From Gammaproteobacteria bacterium (GTDB lineage: Bacteria > Pseudomonadota > Gammaproteobacteria > UBA6429 > Thiohalophilaceae), in NCBI GenBank assembly GCA_029880425.1, contig JAOUOK010000157.1, forward strand, positions 1 to 5,478: 5,478 nt of DNA, written 5' to 3'. The notes under the pieces were generated by a model that worked only from the letters and a program-made list of their open reading frames with translations, ran no database searches and was not told the origin of the DNA. This document shows positions 4,483 to 5,478 of this stretch, in pieces (the first letter of the stretch is position 1; every line of letters starts with the position of its first letter). Made by a program: the position numbers and the translations under genes.

Positions 4483-5394
4483 ATGAAATTACTTAAACTT
4501 CTAATGGTTGGGGCGGGTTTGTTGTATGCAGCAGCAGGTATGGCTGCAGATGTAAAGATGAAAACATACATTCTTGCTGAGAAGAAAGCGGGTGATGTTG
4601 CATCTATAACTGCAGCAACCAAAGAAAAATTAACTAAAGCTGGCTTTGAAGTAGTGGGTTCGTATTCGCCCTATGATACAGCAACGATTTTAATCGTGAC
4701 GAATCCTGAATTAAAAGCTAATGCCAAGAACTCTGAAATGGGTGCCTATGGTGCAGCTCAGCGTGTCACTATTACAAAAGCGGGAAGCGACGTTCAGGTA
4801 GCATTTACTAACCCGACTTATATGGCGAATATTTATCGCATGAAAGGTGATTTAAAATCAGTTACGGAAAAATTAAAAAGTACTTTAGGCAACCAAGGTG
4901 AATACGGACCTGAAGAAGGACTGACTGCTGAAGCTTTACGTAAATATCATTATAAATTCTTAATGCCATATTTTGATGAGCCATTAGAGTTAGCGGACTA
5001 TGGTAACCAGCAAGTTGCTTTAACTAAAGTTGAAGAAATCATGGCATCAAACAATAAAGGTGGTGTGAAAAAGGTATACCGTATTGATATGGACGGCAAG
5101 GATGAAACGGTCATTGGTGTGAGCATGTCAGGTCCTGGTAACCTGGATTGCAGTGGTGATAAATACATCATGAGTAAAATAGATTTTAAAGCAGTGAAGT
5201 CGACGGGGCACTTACCTTATGAAGTCGTTATTTCTAAAGGTAAAGTCTATGCATTACCCGCTGAATTCCGTATCGCGCTGAGCTTCCCTGATTTATCAAT
5301 GATGGGCAGTAACAGTTTTGCGTCGATCATGTGTGCACCTTCGGCAATTAATGAAGCCTTAGCTTTGGCTGTTGGTGGCGAATACACTGAATAG
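4483..5394 (+). CDS. Secreted protein of unknown function (possibly DUF302-like)
   Basis: I do not recognise this 303-residue protein with certainty. It begins with a clear Sec signal peptide (MKLLKLLMVGAGLLYAAAGMA, cleavage near residue 21-22), so it should be periplasmic or secreted; there is no lipobox and no later membrane segment. Two alpha/beta halves seem likely. The first, about 25-135, has a GFEVVGSYSPYDTATILIVTN stretch. The second, about 195-303, has LPYEVVISKGKVYALPAEFRIALSFPDL followed by a methionine- and serine-rich loop and a C-terminal helix. These faintly recall the DUF302 fold, but this is a weak impression. Two cysteines, C223 and C284, could form a disulfide or bind a ligand; no CxxCH heme motif is present. 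GAGGA at 4469-4473 supports the start. It has its own promoter and terminator. Its position next to tusA/dsrE suggests, but does not show, a role in sulfur oxidation. Confidence 0.85.
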   Translation: MKLLKLLMVGAGLLYAAAGMAADVKMKTYILAEKKAGDVASITAATKEKLTKAGFEVVGSYSPYDTATILIVTNPELKANAKNSEMGAYGAAQRVTITKAGSDVQVAFTNPTYMANIYRMKGDLKSVTEKLKSTLGNQGEYGPEEGLTAEALRKYHYKFLMPYFDEPLELADYGNQQVALTKVEEIMASNNKGGVKKVYRIDMDGKDETVIGVSMSGPGNLDCSGDKYIMSKIDFKAVKSTGHLPYEVVISKGKVYALPAEFRIALSFPDLSMMGSNSFASIMCAPSAINEALALAVGGEYTE

Positions 5395-5442
5395 CCAGTG
5401 ATATCGATTTTATAATAATAACAATAGATTCATAAGAAATTT

Positions 5443-5473
5443 AGCCCCACCCTTTGGTGGGGCTTTTGTTTTT
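5443..5473 (+). terminator. Rho-independent terminator after the 303-residue gene
   Basis: A perfect 9-bp GC-rich stem, AGCCCCACC (5443-5451) with GGTGGGGCT (5456-5464), has a CTTT loop and runs into a T-rich tail, TTTTGTTTTT (5464-5473). It ends the transcript about 50 bases after the stop codon. The stem is symmetrical, but the T-rich side marks plus-strand use. Confidence 0.93.
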
Positions 5474-5478
5474 GCGGT

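Overview
The window most likely comes from a gammaproteobacterial sulfur oxidiser. It is AT-rich, particularly between genes. It carries one end of a sox thiosulfate-oxidation operon on the minus strand beside sulfur-carrier genes (tusA, a DsrE-family gene) on the plus strand. A BepA/YfgC-type M48 protease is the strongest hint of a gammaproteobacterium. I cannot name a genus from the sequence alone.

Minus strand, in transcription order: a periplasmic M48 metalloprotease with C-terminal helical/TPR-like repeats (3053-1623), then a 307-base gap with repeats and an inverted repeat but no open frame I trust. Next come soxX (1315-947), soxY (909-448), soxZ (421-104) and the first 17 codons of a further secreted protein, almost certainly SoxA (53-1, cut by the window edge). 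The four sox genes are 37, 26 and 50 bases apart and each has its own Shine-Dalgarno sequence, so they look like one soxXYZA operon. SoxYZ carries the substrate on the C-terminal cysteine arm of SoxY. SoxXA is the c-type cytochrome that loads thiosulfate onto that arm.

Plus strand: after a 339-base divergent, very AT-rich region come tusA (3393-3623) with a strong intrinsic terminator, a DsrE/DsrF/DsrH-like protein of the DsrE2/E3 type (3752-4231), a 251-base gap with two conspicuous inverted repeats, and an unrecognised secreted 303-residue protein (4483-5394) closed by a second strong terminator. TusA and DsrE-type proteins pass persulfide or thiosulfonate sulfur in the cytoplasm towards the rDsr or sHdr oxidation machinery. 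The locus therefore places periplasmic thiosulfate capture (Sox) next to cytoplasmic sulfur trafficking (TusA/DsrE). The protease and the secreted 303-residue protein are the parts with least obvious roles.

Most worth following up: the secreted protein of unknown function; a 7-base-period TGCAT repeat cluster upstream of soxX; an inverted repeat near soxX that shares a 9/10 motif with the tusA promoter; and two inverted repeats upstream of the unknown gene, one of which coincides with its best promoter. I see no tRNA, rRNA, CRISPR array, insertion sequence or phage gene.
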